DNA of 64,000 nucleotides from Micromonospora luteifusca (GCF_016907275.1 NZ_JAFBBP010000001.1:1912001-1976000); one strand, 5' to 3'; positions 17,124-26,333 are shown, counted from the first letter of the stretch. A program made the numbers and translations. Notes: generated by a model from the letters alone, not told the origin.

Positions 17124-17513
17124 ATGGCACATCTGGGACTTGTCGCGCTGCTGGTCGGGGAGTACGACGAGGCGATCGACTTCTACGTCGGCGGCCTCGG
17201 CTTCGAGTTGGTGGAGGACACGGCCCGACCGGACGGTTCGCGCTGGGTGGTGGTCCGCCCGACGGGTGCCCGGGAGACGGCGTTGCTGCTGGCGCGACCG
17301 AGCACCGCCGAGCAGCGGGCCCGGGTCGGCGACCAGACCGGTGGCCGGGTCGGGCTGTTCCTCTACACCGAGGATTTCGCCCGGGACCACGCCCGGATGG
17401 TGGCCGCCGGGGTGCGTTTCCTTGAGGAGCCGCGGCACGAGTCGTACGGCTCGGTGGCGGTATTCGTCGATCTCTACGGCAACCGGTGGGACCTGCTCCA
17501 GCCCGCGGCCTGA
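17124..17513 (+). CDS. VOC (glyoxalase/bleomycin-resistance) family protein
   Basis: 129 residues from ATG 17124: MAHLGLVALLVGEYDEAIDF, VGGLGFELVEDTARPDGSRW, then GRVGLFLYTEDFARDHARM and SYGSVAVFVDLYGNRWDL form the two beta-alpha-beta-beta-beta halves of a VOC domain. The final DLYGNRWDLLQP is the standard family ending. Small-molecule lyase, dioxygenase or binding role unknown. Confidence 0.85.
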   Translation: MAHLGLVALLVGEYDEAIDFYVGGLGFELVEDTARPDGSRWVVVRPTGARETALLLARPSTAEQRARVGDQTGGRVGLFLYTEDFARDHARMVAAGVRFLEEPRHESYGSVAVFVDLYGNRWDLLQPAA

Positions 17514-17636
17514 CATGGCGGTTTTGCGACACATCGCGCACAATGGGTGATCGTTGGCGTTCAGTCGTGTTATTCTCCGACGTCGATCTCTGCCGTGCGG
17601 ACCCGGACCGGGTCGTTGTCGGAAGGACACTTCCCG

Positions 17637-18818
17637 ATGCCGGCCGCTGCCACCCAGACCGTGCCGCCGCCGCCCACCCTGGACAATCCGGCTGGTGGCG
17701 CGCTCAGCCTCATCTTCACCACGATGCCGGCGTTGCTGCGGCTGACCTGCGGTGTGGTCGGCGCGGCGGTGGCCCTGTCGGTGCACACCCCGCCGGTCGA
17801 GTCAGTCGTGTTGCTGCCCGCTGTTGCCGGGTTGACCGCCTGGTCGCTCTGGTACGCGCACCGCGCGTGGCGTCATGGCATCAATCCCGCCCTGGTCGCC
17901 GCTGACGTCGCGATAACCGCGGTGACCTGCCTGCTCATCCCCGTGCTGGTGGCACCGGGGGTGCTGCCCGGCGAGGGCAGTTGGATCGCCGTGCTGGCCA
18001 GCACCACGGTGATCAACGCGCAGGCCACCGCCCCGGCGCGCTGGTCGATCCCGGCCGGGTTGCTCGTCGTCGCCGCCTACGCGACGGGCGCGCAGGCGGC
18101 CGGCAATTCCACCGAGGCTCGGGCGCACGCGGCCACTCTGCTGGTGCAGACCGCCTGCACGGCCATGATGGCGACGGTGATGCGCCGACGGATCGGCCGC
18201 GCGGACCGCGTGTTCGTCGAGCATCAGCGGCTCACCCGGGAGGCGTTGGTCGCACGGGCCGCCCGCGACGCCGAACGCCAGCAGAATCGCGACCTGCACG
18301 ACACGGTGCTCGGCACGCTCACCATGGTGGGGCTCGGCGCGGTGGCCGGCCCCACGGCCGCCTTTCGCGAGCGGTGTGCCGCCGACCTGCGTACTCTCGT
18401 CGCGCTCACCGACGTCGGCCCGGTGGCCGGCGACGGCCCGGTGCCGCTGGACGGGCGGTTGCGGGCGGTGACGGGCCGGCTGCCCGAGCTTCCGGCGCAC
18501 CTGGACCTGGCGTCGTGCGCGGTCCCGGCCGGTGTGGCCGACGCGATCAGCGAGAGCACCTACGCGGCGCTGTCCAACGTGGTCCGCCACGCACCGGGCG
18601 CGCGGGTCACGCTGCGGCTGAGCCGGGACGCGGTCGGCGTCGTGGTCGAGGTCGCCGACGACGGCCCCGGCTTCGACCCGACCACCGTCCCACCCCACCG
18701 GTACGGGTTGCGCGAGTCGATCCTCGGCCGGATGGCGGCGGTCGGTGGCCGGGCCGACGTGCAATCGGCACCCGGCGCGGGCACCCGAATCCGACTGGAG
18801 TGGCCCGGTGTCGGCTGA
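17637..18818 (+). CDS. NarL/DesK-type sensor histidine kinase
   Basis: 393 residues with about six hydrophobic segments in residues 20-190. The HisKA_3 dimerisation box QNRDLHDTVLGTLTMVG contains the phospho-accepting His. The HATPase has ALSNVVRHA (N box), DDGPGFDP (G1) and GLRESILGRMAAVGGRADVQ (G2). ATG 17637 has GGAAGG 10 nt upstream. It overlaps the next gene by 11 bp and ends a short way before a LuxR-type regulator, so the three genes act as one signalling operon. The signal is unknown. Confidence 0.92.
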   Translation: MPAAATQTVPPPPTLDNPAGGALSLIFTTMPALLRLTCGVVGAAVALSVHTPPVESVVLLPAVAGLTAWSLWYAHRAWRHGINPALVAADVAITAVTCLLIPVLVAPGVLPGEGSWIAVLASTTVINAQATAPARWSIPAGLLVVAAYATGAQAAGNSTEARAHAATLLVQTACTAMMATVMRRRIGRADRVFVEHQRLTREALVARAARDAERQQNRDLHDTVLGTLTMVGLGAVAGPTAAFRERCAADLRTLVALTDVGPVAGDGPVPLDGRLRAVTGRLPELPAHLDLASCAVPAGVADAISESTYAALSNVVRHAPGARVTLRLSRDAVGVVVEVADDGPGFDPTTVPPHRYGLRESILGRMAAVGGRADVQSAPGAGTRIRLEWPGVG

Positions 18819-20016
18819 CCTCGGCGCCCCGGCGCACCCCCTCAGCGGACCGGAGGTTCCGGAGCGGACCAGCGTGCCCACACCCCGGGAGCCGACGTCC
18901 GCGGCGGGGCTCGCCGCGCCGGCTGCCGTGGCACACGCCTCCGACCGGGGTGCCCGGATCGCCGCCGTCGCCATCGCGCTGGCCTGGCACATCGCGATCG
19001 GGTTGCCGGCGGTGCTGGCCGCCCGCGCGGAGTTCGCCGCACCGGCGGTGGTGCTCGGCGGCTGGGCACTGGTCGCGGTGGCCGGCGCCGTGGCCGGGGT
19101 ACGACTCCTGCGCAACTCGCCGCTGCCGCCGTGGCCGCTGGCCGGGCTGCTGCTCGCCGTCGACGTGGCCGTCTTCGTCGCCGCCGGTGACCGGCAGTTG
19201 TTCACCGCCGCCAACTGGGTGTGGAGCACGCTCGGTTGGTTCTTCGTGCTGGCGCTGTGGGGTCGCCGGGTGGTGGGGCTGATCGCGCTGCTGACCACGC
19301 ACGCGGTGATCGCGCTGCTCGCCGTGCTCGTGCACGGCCCCGACCCGGCCGACGTGGCCCGCTACGTGATGTACGTCTACGGCACGTTCTCGCTGCCGGT
19401 GGCGGTGTTCGTGGGCAGCGCGGTGATCGTCAGCCTGGCTCGGGAACGGGCCGCGGTCTCCGCCGCCGGCCATGCGATGGCCGCGGAGCGGGATGCCGCC
19501 GAGCGGGCCCTCCGGGAACGCCGCGATCGGCTCGCCCTGGTCGGCTCGGCAGCCGGGCGAGTGCTCGGGGAGTTGGCAGCCGGCCAGGTCGATCCGGGCG
19601 ACCCGGAGGTGCAGCGCAGGTGTGTGCTCGCCGCCGCCCGGCTGCGCCGACTGATCGCGGAGTCCGACGACGTGCCCGACCCGCTGCTGCACGAGTTGCG
19701 GGCCGCCGCCGACCTGGCCGAACGCAACGGCCTGCCGATCGACCTGGTCACCATCGGCACCCCGCCGCCGCTGCCGGTGGAGATCCGACGCCGGCTGGCC
19801 GACCCGCTCAACGGCATCCTCGCCGACGCCCGGGGTTGGGCCCGACTGACCGTGGTCTCCGGTCCGAACGAGGTGGTGGTCAGCCTGGTCACACCGGACC
19901 GGGAGGGGCCGGAGGCCACCGGCCCGCCCCATGGGGAGCACGACGACGGGCAGGTTGAGCACCTCTACGAACGGGACGGAAGCATCAGATGGGCGCAGAC
20001 CCAGTGGCGGCGGTGA
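18808..20016 (+). CDS. Membrane protein with degenerate kinase-like C-terminus
   Basis: 402 residues from GTG 18808 (GGAG 7 nt upstream), 11-bp overlap with the kinase gene. About six hydrophobic segments (residues 50-210) are followed by an acid/base-rich coiled coil (AAERDAAERALRERRDRLAL) and a domain laid out like a HisKA_3/HATPase (VGSAAGRVLGELAAG, RRRLADPLNGILADARGWAR) with no catalytic His, N box or Gly-rich boxes. It looks like a pseudokinase partner. Its last 28 bp overlap the response-regulator gene. Confidence 0.8.
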   Translation: MSADLGAPAHPLSGPEVPERTSVPTPREPTSAAGLAAPAAVAHASDRGARIAAVAIALAWHIAIGLPAVLAARAEFAAPAVVLGGWALVAVAGAVAGVRLLRNSPLPPWPLAGLLLAVDVAVFVAAGDRQLFTAANWVWSTLGWFFVLALWGRRVVGLIALLTTHAVIALLAVLVHGPDPADVARYVMYVYGTFSLPVAVFVGSAVIVSLARERAAVSAAGHAMAAERDAAERALRERRDRLALVGSAAGRVLGELAAGQVDPGDPEVQRRCVLAAARLRRLIAESDDVPDPLLHELRAAADLAERNGLPIDLVTIGTPPPLPVEIRRRLADPLNGILADARGWARLTVVSGPNEVVVSLVTPDREGPEATGPPHGEHDDGQVEHLYERDGSIRWAQTQWRR

Positions 20017-20702
20017 CCGGCGACCGGCCGATCGGGGTGGCGATCGTCGACGACCACCCGGTCGTGGTCGACGGTGTACGCGCCTGGCTCGCCACCGAGC
20101 CGCGGCTGACGGTACTGGCCACCGGGGACGACCCGGACGAGGTGCTGCGGGCGGCGCCGGACGCCGACGTCGTCCTGCTCGACCTGCGGCTGCACGGGCG
20201 GATGGCGTTGGACAAGTTGGCCGAGCTGAGCGCCGCCGGGCGGCGGGTGGTGGTCTACTCGGAGCACACCGACCCCGCGACCATGCTCGCCGCACTCGAC
20301 GCCGGGGCGGTGGCGTTCCTGGCCAAGCACGAAGGCCGGGAGCACTGCGTGGCGACCGTGCTGGCCGCCGCGAGCGATCGACCGTACGTGCCGCCCACGC
20401 TGGCCGGGGCGATGGTCGGCGATCCACGGCCGGACCGGCCGATGCTGTCCGACAAGGAACGTGAGGCCCTGCTGCTCTGGTTCCAGTCGATGTCCAAGGC
20501 GTCGGTGGCCCGTCGGATGCAGATCAGCGAGCACACGGTGAAGCAGTACGTCGACCGTGCGCGGATCAAGTACACCCGGGCGGGGCGGCCAGCCGCCACG
20601 AAGGCGGCATTGCTCGCCCGCGCGATCGAGGACGGCCTCGTCCGCCCGGAGGAGATTGGCATCTACCGGTCACAGGCGACGCACGACCGGCCGACCCCCT
20701 AA
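19989..20702 (+). CDS. LuxR-type response regulator
   Basis: 237 residues. Receiver domain: IVDDHPVVVDG acidic pair, VVLLDLRLHG with the phosphorylatable Asp near residue 62, VVYSEHTDP switch residue, FLAKHEG Lys. The C-terminal LuxR-like HTH is LSDKEREALLLWFQSMSKAS, ARRMQISEHTVKQYVDRARI. Translationally coupled to the pseudokinase gene (28-bp overlap, GACGGAAGCATCAG before ATG). DNA targets unknown. Confidence 0.92.
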   Translation: MGADPVAAVTGDRPIGVAIVDDHPVVVDGVRAWLATEPRLTVLATGDDPDEVLRAAPDADVVLLDLRLHGRMALDKLAELSAAGRRVVVYSEHTDPATMLAALDAGAVAFLAKHEGREHCVATVLAAASDRPYVPPTLAGAMVGDPRPDRPMLSDKEREALLLWFQSMSKASVARRMQISEHTVKQYVDRARIKYTRAGRPAATKAALLARAIEDGLVRPEEIGIYRSQATHDRPTP

Positions 20703-20774
20703 CGGGCGTCATGACAGCCGCCTTCCGATCCGCCACGCTTCACAGCACAGCCATCTGACCGGGAGGTCGTGACG

Positions 20775-21497
20775 ATGCGCGCCGACGCGTCCCCCTTTTT
20801 CATAGCTCCCCATCGGTTCGACGCCCCGGACGACGATGTGGGGCCGACCCTGGACTACCGCTACAACCTGCGTCCCGCCCCCGGCGAGCGGGTGCTCGGG
20901 CGGCACCGGCTGCTGGTCGCGGGCTACCTGCTCGGGCCGACGGAGACGCGGCGCGGCTGGCGGCTGCCCGAGCCGGTCTCGGTGACCGTCACCGACCAGC
21001 GGATCTGCTGGGTGGGCAGCGGCGCGCAACTGTCGCTGGTCGTCGACCACACGCCACGGTCCCGGCCCCCCGCCCGCCTCAACGGCCTGATGAGCGGGCA
21101 GATCCGCTGGCAGTGGCCGTCCCGATTGGAGCTGCCGGCAGCCGAGCAGGACGCGGCGGCACAGTTGCTGATCGTCTGCGACGCGTTACGCACCATTCAG
21201 CAGCCGGCGTTGGCCCTGGGCGGGCCGGTCGGTGAGGTCGCCGCGCTGGCCCGGCAGATCCGCCGGGCGGTGGCCATGTTCCGGCTCACCCGCCCCGAAC
21301 TGGTCGACCTGTCGGCACAGGAGCGCGACGTGCTGCTGCTGCGGGCCGGCCCCGGCCTGCTCGCCGGGGACACCCGGGTCACGCTGCCCGGCTCGCTGCC
21401 GGTGGAGTTCCACTCCCGGGACGACTACTACCGCTCGGGGCCGGAGCCGACCCCGTGGAGCGGGATCGCAGGCGGCGCAGCATCCGGGCATCGGTGA
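20775..21497 (+). CDS. Protein of unknown function
   Basis: 240 residues, no family recognised. It starts MRADASPFFIAPHRFDAPDD with GGGAGG 8 nt upstream of ATG 20775 (a GTG 6 bp earlier is less well placed). Central VSVTVTDQRICWVGSGAQL and GQIRWQWPSRLEL look like a PH-type beta sheet, followed by a helical region. The last 119 bp overlap, on the opposite strand, the 3' end of the GlxA-type regulator gene. Confidence 0.72.
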   Translation: MRADASPFFIAPHRFDAPDDDVGPTLDYRYNLRPAPGERVLGRHRLLVAGYLLGPTETRRGWRLPEPVSVTVTDQRICWVGSGAQLSLVVDHTPRSRPPARLNGLMSGQIRWQWPSRLELPAAEQDAAAQLLIVCDALRTIQQPALALGGPVGEVAALARQIRRAVAMFRLTRPELVDLSAQERDVLLLRAGPGLLAGDTRVTLPGSLPVEFHSRDDYYRSGPEPTPWSGIAGGAASGHR

Positions 21498-22359
21498 AGC
21501 CGACGGTCCGCGCGGCGGCTTCCACGGTCGTGCCGTGCCCGATCAGGTGCTCGGCACGCTCCACCCGCAGCAGTTGCTGGTAGCCGAGCGGGGTGAGCCC
21601 GGTCGCCGCGCGGAACAGCCGGGTCAGCGTCCGTTCGGCCACGCCGCCGGCGGCGGCCAGCTCGGCCAGTGGCAGCGGCTCCGCGTACCGACTGTCGATC
21701 AGATCCTGCACCCGGTGCACCGAATCAGACAGGTGGGAGCGGTGCCGCATCATCGCGCTGGCCTGCTGCTCGTGCCCGTTGCGGCGGGCGTAGACGACCA
21801 GGGTGTGGGCGATCTTTGCGGCGATCGCCGGGCCGTGCCGGGTAGCCACCAGGTGCAGCGCCACGTCGATGCCACTGGCGATGCCGGCCGAGGTGACCAC
21901 CCGGTCGTCGACCACGTACAGCACATCCCGGGTGACCCGCGCCGCCGGGTGACGGCGGGCCAGGTCGTCCTGCACCTCGTGGTGGGTGGTGCAGCGTCGG
22001 CCGTCGAGCAGCCCGGCCCGCCCGAGGGCGTACGCCCCGGCGCAGACACTGGCCACCGTGCCGCCGGCCGCGTGGTGCTCGGCAAGCCGCCGCAGGTCGC
22101 CGGGTGACACCGGCCCCTCCGGCCCGTGCGCCGCCGGCCGCCAACCGGGCACGAGCACCAGGTCGTCCGGGGTCAACTCGGGCCACCGGACGTCGGCGAC
22201 CAGCGGTACGCCCTGCACGGTGGGCACCTGCTCCCGCTCGGCGACGTAGTGCAGCCGATAGTCGTACCCCAGGTCGGCGGCGCTGGAGAAGACCTGGGCC
22301 GGCCCGGCGAGGTCCAGCAGGTGCAACTGCGGGACCAGCAGGAAGACGACCCGGGTCAT
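21379..22359 (-). CDS. GlxA-family AraC-type transcriptional regulator
   Basis: 326 residues: N-terminal DJ-1/PfpI-like domain (VVFLLVPQLHLLDLAGPAQV, SVCAGAYALGRAGLLDGRR with the nucleophile-elbow Cys, TTHHE, VTSAGIASGID) and a C-terminal AraC double HTH (PLAELAAAGGVAERTLTRLF, TVEAAARTVGFTDARMLRRL). The last 25 residues are an unusual Ser/Gly/Pro-rich tail where the second HTH normally ends. Downstream of, and 4 bp from, an isochorismatase-like hydrolase; it may regulate that gene. Confidence 0.9.
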   Translation of the reverse strand: MTRVVFLLVPQLHLLDLAGPAQVFSSAADLGYDYRLHYVAEREQVPTVQGVPLVADVRWPELTPDDLVLVPGWRPAAHGPEGPVSPGDLRRLAEHHAAGGTVASVCAGAYALGRAGLLDGRRCTTHHEVQDDLARRHPAARVTRDVLYVVDDRVVTSAGIASGIDVALHLVATRHGPAIAAKIAHTLVVYARRNGHEQQASAMMRHRSHLSDSVHRVQDLIDSRYAEPLPLAELAAAGGVAERTLTRLFRAATGLTPLGYQQLLRVERAEHLIGHGTTVEAAARTVGFTDARMLRRLRSRSTGSAPAPSGSSRPGSGTPPAASRAA

Positions 22360-22363
22360 CCCG

Positions 22364-22972
22364 TCAGCTCCGGGTGCCGGCGAGGGACGCGCCGGTCACC
22401 TCGTCCACGGTGCGGATGGTCGCGAAGCGGCCGGACAACGCGTACTCGGTGCGGGTGACGATCTCCTCGTTGGTCAGGGTGCGGGGGTCGGCGAGGATCT
22501 CCTCGACCGCCGCGGTCTCCGGCAGATCCCAGTGCGGGATGGGGAAGGTCAGTGTGGCGTCGGTGACGAAGGTCATCCGGTAGCCGAGGTCCGAGCCGAC
22601 CCGGGTGGTGGTCTCCACGCACTGCTCGGTGCGGATGCCGCAGACGGTGATGTCGTGCACGCCGGCCTGGGTGAGCAACTGCTGGAGATTCGTGGTGGTG
22701 AACGCGTTGTGCGCGGTCTTGACCAGCGTCGGCTCCCCCGCGGCCGGCACCAGCCCCTCGATCAGCCGCACGTGCCCGAGTGCGGGGTCGAACAATCCGC
22801 CCGTGCCCGGCTCGGAGTGCAGGACCCAGACCACCAGGTCGCCGCGCTCCCGGGCAGCGGCGACCAGTCGATCGACCTGACGGACCAGGTCGGGGTTGGA
22901 ACCGTACGCCCAGATCGGGCGCTGACGGAAGGACTCCTGAACGTCGATCACGACGAGTGCTGCTCTGTTCAT
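22364..22972 (-). CDS. Isochorismatase-like cysteine hydrolase
   Basis: 202 residues from ATG 22972. AALVVIDVQESF supplies the catalytic Asp, VKTAHNAF the Lys, and DITVCGIRTEQCVETTTR the nucleophile Cys of the nicotinamidase/isochorismatase fold. The substrate is unknown (nicotinamidase, N-carbamoyl hydrolase or similar). It is followed by the GlxA-type regulator after 4 bp. Confidence 0.9.
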   Translation of the reverse strand: MNRAALVVIDVQESFRQRPIWAYGSNPDLVRQVDRLVAAARERGDLVVWVLHSEPGTGGLFDPALGHVRLIEGLVPAAGEPTLVKTAHNAFTTTNLQQLLTQAGVHDITVCGIRTEQCVETTTRVGSDLGYRMTFVTDATLTFPIPHWDLPETAAVEEILADPRTLTNEEIVTRTEYALSGRFATIRTVDEVTGASLAGTRS

Positions 22973-23053
22973 GACTGAAGATCCTGACCGGGTGGCGGTC
23001 GCGTCGGCAGACACCATCGTGCCCGGGTGCGGAACGATCCGGCCAACTCGTCG

Positions 23054-23806
23054 TCAGGCGTTGGTCGCGCGGCGCTCGTCGGCGGCGTCCAGAGCGGCGG
23101 CCTCCTCCGGGGTGGGCGCGCTGCCGCCCAGGTGCGCGGGTAGCCACCAGGTGTCGTCCGGGCCGGCCGGTGCGTCCGGGTACTCCCGCTGGGCCCGATC
23201 GACGAGGGCGCTGAGCCGGGTTTTCAGCTCGGCGTCGAGCATGTTCGGGTCGGAGAAATCCGCCGGGTTGATCGGCTCGCCGATCAGAACGGTGATCGGA
23301 GTGTGCCGGCGGGTGAGCGTGCGCGGGCGGCCCTTGGTCCAGAGCCGCTGGGTGCCCCACAGTGCGACCGGCAACACCGGCACCTTGGCCGAGCGGGCCA
23401 TCCGGACCGTGCCGCTCTTGAGCTCCTTGACGGTGAACGACTGGCTGATCGTCGCCTCGGGGAAGACGCCGACGACCTCGCCGCGCTTGAGCGCGGCCAC
23501 GGCGGCGCGGAACGAGGCCGCGCCGGCCTGCCGGTCCACCGGAATGTGCCGCATCCCCCGCATCAGCGGCCCGCCGATTTTGTGGGTGAAGACCGACTGC
23601 TTGGCCATGAACCGAACCAGCCGACCCGACGCGTTGGCACCCAGGCCGGCGAAGATGAAGTCGAGGTAGCTGACATGGTTGCTGGCGAGCACCGCCCCGC
23701 CGGTGCGCGGTACGTGGTGGGCGCCCTCGATAGTGATCTTCAGGTCGAGAAGACGGAACAACGTCTTGGCGGTGGCGATAACGGGCGGGTACACGAGCTC
23801 CGGCAT
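23054..23806 (-). CDS. plsC: 1-acyl-sn-glycerol-3-phosphate acyltransferase
   Basis: 250 residues. PlsC motifs: SNHVSYLDF (HX4D with preceding Asn), FMAKQSVFTHKIGGPLMRGM, GVFPEATISQS (block III, EGT variant EAT), VLPVALWGTQR (block IV). It transfers an acyl chain to lysophosphatidate or a related lysolipid at the membrane. The C-terminal 40 residues are an Ala/Asp-rich extension. Confidence 0.9.
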   Translation of the reverse strand: MPELVYPPVIATAKTLFRLLDLKITIEGAHHVPRTGGAVLASNHVSYLDFIFAGLGANASGRLVRFMAKQSVFTHKIGGPLMRGMRHIPVDRQAGAASFRAAVAALKRGEVVGVFPEATISQSFTVKELKSGTVRMARSAKVPVLPVALWGTQRLWTKGRPRTLTRRHTPITVLIGEPINPADFSDPNMLDAELKTRLSALVDRAQREYPDAPAGPDDTWWLPAHLGGSAPTPEEAAALDAADERRATNA

Positions 23807-23901
23807 CCGCAGAATCTACCCTGCCCGGCTGGAGTTCGGCTGGGCGGCGACCGGCGGCGGCGCAGGCTGCGCGCCACCGCCGGGTTCTGCGGTCGGGTCG
23901 G

Positions 23902-25962
23902 TCAGTCGGCGAGGTTGTCCAGGTCCAGTCGACCCCGGGCGAAGGCGTCCATCCGACCCCAGCGACCCGGGATGTCCAGCACCTCGATGCGGCCCATCCC
24001 GACCGGCAGCCGTGGCTCGACCGCCAGGTGACCCTCGTGCGGTTCCAGACCGAGCATGGTGCGAAGCAGCAGCAGCGGCGTACCGGTCGACCAGGCCTGC
24101 GGGCTGCACGCCGTCGGGTACTCCACCGGGAACTTGGTGAGCTCCCGCGGGTAGCCGCCGAACGCCTCCGGCAACCGGCCGTCGAAGTACGTGGCCGCGT
24201 CCAGGATGCCGTTGGCGATGGTTGCGGCCTCCTCCGGGAAACCGTAGCGGCGCAGGCCCCAGGCGATGAACGAGTTGTCGAACGGCCAGATCGTGCCGTT
24301 GTGGTAGCCGATCGGGTTGTAGCGGGCCTCCCCCTCGGCGAGCGTCCGCACCCCCCAGCCGGAGAAGAGCCGCGGCCCCACCAGGTGTCGGGCGATCTTC
24401 TCCGCCCGCTCGGGTTCGACGATCCCGCTCCACAGCAGGTGACCGATGTTGGAGCTGAGGATGTCGCACTGGCGGCCGTCCGGGTCGAGGGCCAGGGCGT
24501 AGTACTCGCCGTCCTCCACCCACCAGTCCCGGTTGAACCGCGCCCGCAGCTCTGCCGCTTCCCGCTCCAACTGGTCGGCGAACTCCGGGTCGTCCCAGAA
24601 CTCGCGAGCCATCCGGGCCGCGCGGATCTTCGCGTCGTACGCGTACCCCTGCACCTCGCAGGTGGCCCGCGGAAACGGCGGCAGCGTGCCGTCGGAGTAG
24701 GAGATCGAGTCCCAGGAGTCCTTCCAGCACTGGTTTTCCAGGCCGGTGTCGGTGTTGCGCCGCTCGTACCAGATGTAGCCGTTGCCGACCAGGTCGGCGT
24801 AGTTGTCGATCCACCTCAGCGCCGCCCGTGACTCCTGCTCCAACTCCTTGACCAGCGCCACGTCCCCGGTCCACCGCTCGTACTCGTCGAGCAGCACGAC
24901 GAACAGCGGCGTCGCGTCCACCGAGCCGTAGTACGGCGAGTGCGGCTGCTCCTCGAAGGCCGCGGTTTCGCCGTAGCGCATCTCGTGCAGGATCCGCCCC
25001 GGGTCCTCGTCCCGGAAGTCGTCGAACCGGCTGCCCTGCAGGGACGCGAGGATACGTAGCGTCGTCTTCGACAACTGCGGGGTGAACGGCAGCGTCTGCA
25101 GGCAGGTGAGGATGCTGTCCCGACCGAACATGGTCATGAACCAGGGCAGGCCGGCGGCCGGCAGGGTCGCGCCGCCCAGCGACAGGGGCGAGAAGCGCAG
25201 CGCCGCCAGGTCGATCAGGCTGCGCCGGTAGGTGCTGGCCACCCGGCCATGTTCACTGTTGACCTTCGGAGCGTCGGCGATCCAACGCTCCAGGTCGTGT
25301 TGCAGGGCAAGCCGCTCGGTGCCGTGCACGCGCACTCCGAAACGCAGATCCCGACCGCCGGGCCCGAGCGCCTGGGTCTGGACGTCGATCACGGCTTCCC
25401 ACTGCTCGTTGGGTTCCAGGTGGACGGTGTACGTGAAGCCCCTGTTGTCGTAACGGGGCGCCATCGACGAGGAGATGACCGTTTCCCGCTGGAAGTTGCC
25501 CCGGCGATAGCCCAACCGCAGCCGGTCCGATTCGACCTCGGTGTAGATCTCGCCCTTCTTGTTGAGGATCTCGTCCTTGACCTGGAACAGGTCGGCGAAA
25601 TCCGAGGCCGCGTCCATCCGGACTTCCAGATCGACCGGCTTCTCGTCGTGGTTGAGAATGGTGAGCTGCTCTCGGAAGCTGCCGCCGACCGCGCGCTCCC
25701 GGATGATCGACAACTTCGCGTCCACGTAGTGGGTGGCCATCCCCGGGACGAGGAAGAACCGCGACTCGAAGTACTGCAGGTCGTCGTAGGAGAGCGAGTT
25801 CAGCCGGTCGCCGTTGACGGTCAGCACCCAGGTGGACAGGAACCGGGTGTCGATGGAGAACAGCCCGGTCGGCTCGCTCGGAGTCGCCTCGATGTCACCG
25901 GTGTCCTCGCAGACGACGAACGTGTTGCCGTCCAGGATCCGGACCGTGTTGCTCTGCCCCAT
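23902..25962 (-). CDS. Glycogen debranching-type amylo-alpha-1,6-glucosidase
   Basis: 686 residues, cytoplasmic. An N-terminal beta-sandwich (ILDGNTFVVCEDTGDIEATP, EPTGLFSIDTRFLSTW) precedes a GH133/GH15-like (alpha/alpha)6 barrel: LPWFMTMFGRDSILTCLQTL, SVDATPLFVVLLDEYERWTG, NPIGYHNGTIWPFDNSFIAW. Probably acts on alpha-1,6 branches of glycogen-like polymers. The start codon overlaps the SCP2-domain stop (TGATG), so the two proteins are made together. Confidence 0.88.
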   Translation of the reverse strand: MGQSNTVRILDGNTFVVCEDTGDIEATPSEPTGLFSIDTRFLSTWVLTVNGDRLNSLSYDDLQYFESRFFLVPGMATHYVDAKLSIIRERAVGGSFREQLTILNHDEKPVDLEVRMDAASDFADLFQVKDEILNKKGEIYTEVESDRLRLGYRRGNFQRETVISSSMAPRYDNRGFTYTVHLEPNEQWEAVIDVQTQALGPGGRDLRFGVRVHGTERLALQHDLERWIADAPKVNSEHGRVASTYRRSLIDLAALRFSPLSLGGATLPAAGLPWFMTMFGRDSILTCLQTLPFTPQLSKTTLRILASLQGSRFDDFRDEDPGRILHEMRYGETAAFEEQPHSPYYGSVDATPLFVVLLDEYERWTGDVALVKELEQESRAALRWIDNYADLVGNGYIWYERRNTDTGLENQCWKDSWDSISYSDGTLPPFPRATCEVQGYAYDAKIRAARMAREFWDDPEFADQLEREAAELRARFNRDWWVEDGEYYALALDPDGRQCDILSSNIGHLLWSGIVEPERAEKIARHLVGPRLFSGWGVRTLAEGEARYNPIGYHNGTIWPFDNSFIAWGLRRYGFPEEAATIANGILDAATYFDGRLPEAFGGYPRELTKFPVEYPTACSPQAWSTGTPLLLLRTMLGLEPHEGHLAVEPRLPVGMGRIEVLDIPGRWGRMDAFARGRLDLDNLAD

Positions 25963-26333
25963 CAGTGCACCCCCCCGGCGAAGCGCCGACGGGGCCCACG
26001 GGCGTCCGGGGAACTCGGGAAGATCCGCTCCACCTGCACCACCAGCCGGGCGTCGCCGGTCACGGTCATGTCCCCGCGCAACAGCGCAGCCAGGCCGTGC
26101 TCACGGCCCGCGGCGATGTCGTCGAAGAGGACCGGGCTCGCGCCGATCACGGTGTCGGCCTCCTGGTCCTCCTGACTCACGTTCAGCCGGCCGCGGTCGA
26201 TCCTCAGCAGCCAGTGCCGGGTCTGCGCCCCCTCGTGCAGGTCGATACGCAGTGTCCCGGAGGTCTTCGCCAGCAGGGGCTCGTACCCCCGCCGGTCCAG
26301 ATCCTCGAAGAACCTCGTGGTCGCGTCCACCAT
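25962..26333 (-). CDS. SCP2 sterol-binding-like domain protein
   Basis: 123 residues: MVDATTRFFEDLDRRGYEPL, KTSGTLRIDLHEGAQTRHWL, then LNVSQEDQEADTVIGASPVL and LLRGDMTVTGDARLVVQVER match the SCP2 fold, which binds hydrophobic ligands. ATG 26333. Coupled by a 1-bp stop/start overlap to the debranching enzyme, an unexpected partner. Confidence 0.82.
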   Translation of the reverse strand: MVDATTRFFEDLDRRGYEPLLAKTSGTLRIDLHEGAQTRHWLLRIDRGRLNVSQEDQEADTVIGASPVLFDDIAAGREHGLAALLRGDMTVTGDARLVVQVERIFPSSPDARGPRRRFAGGVH

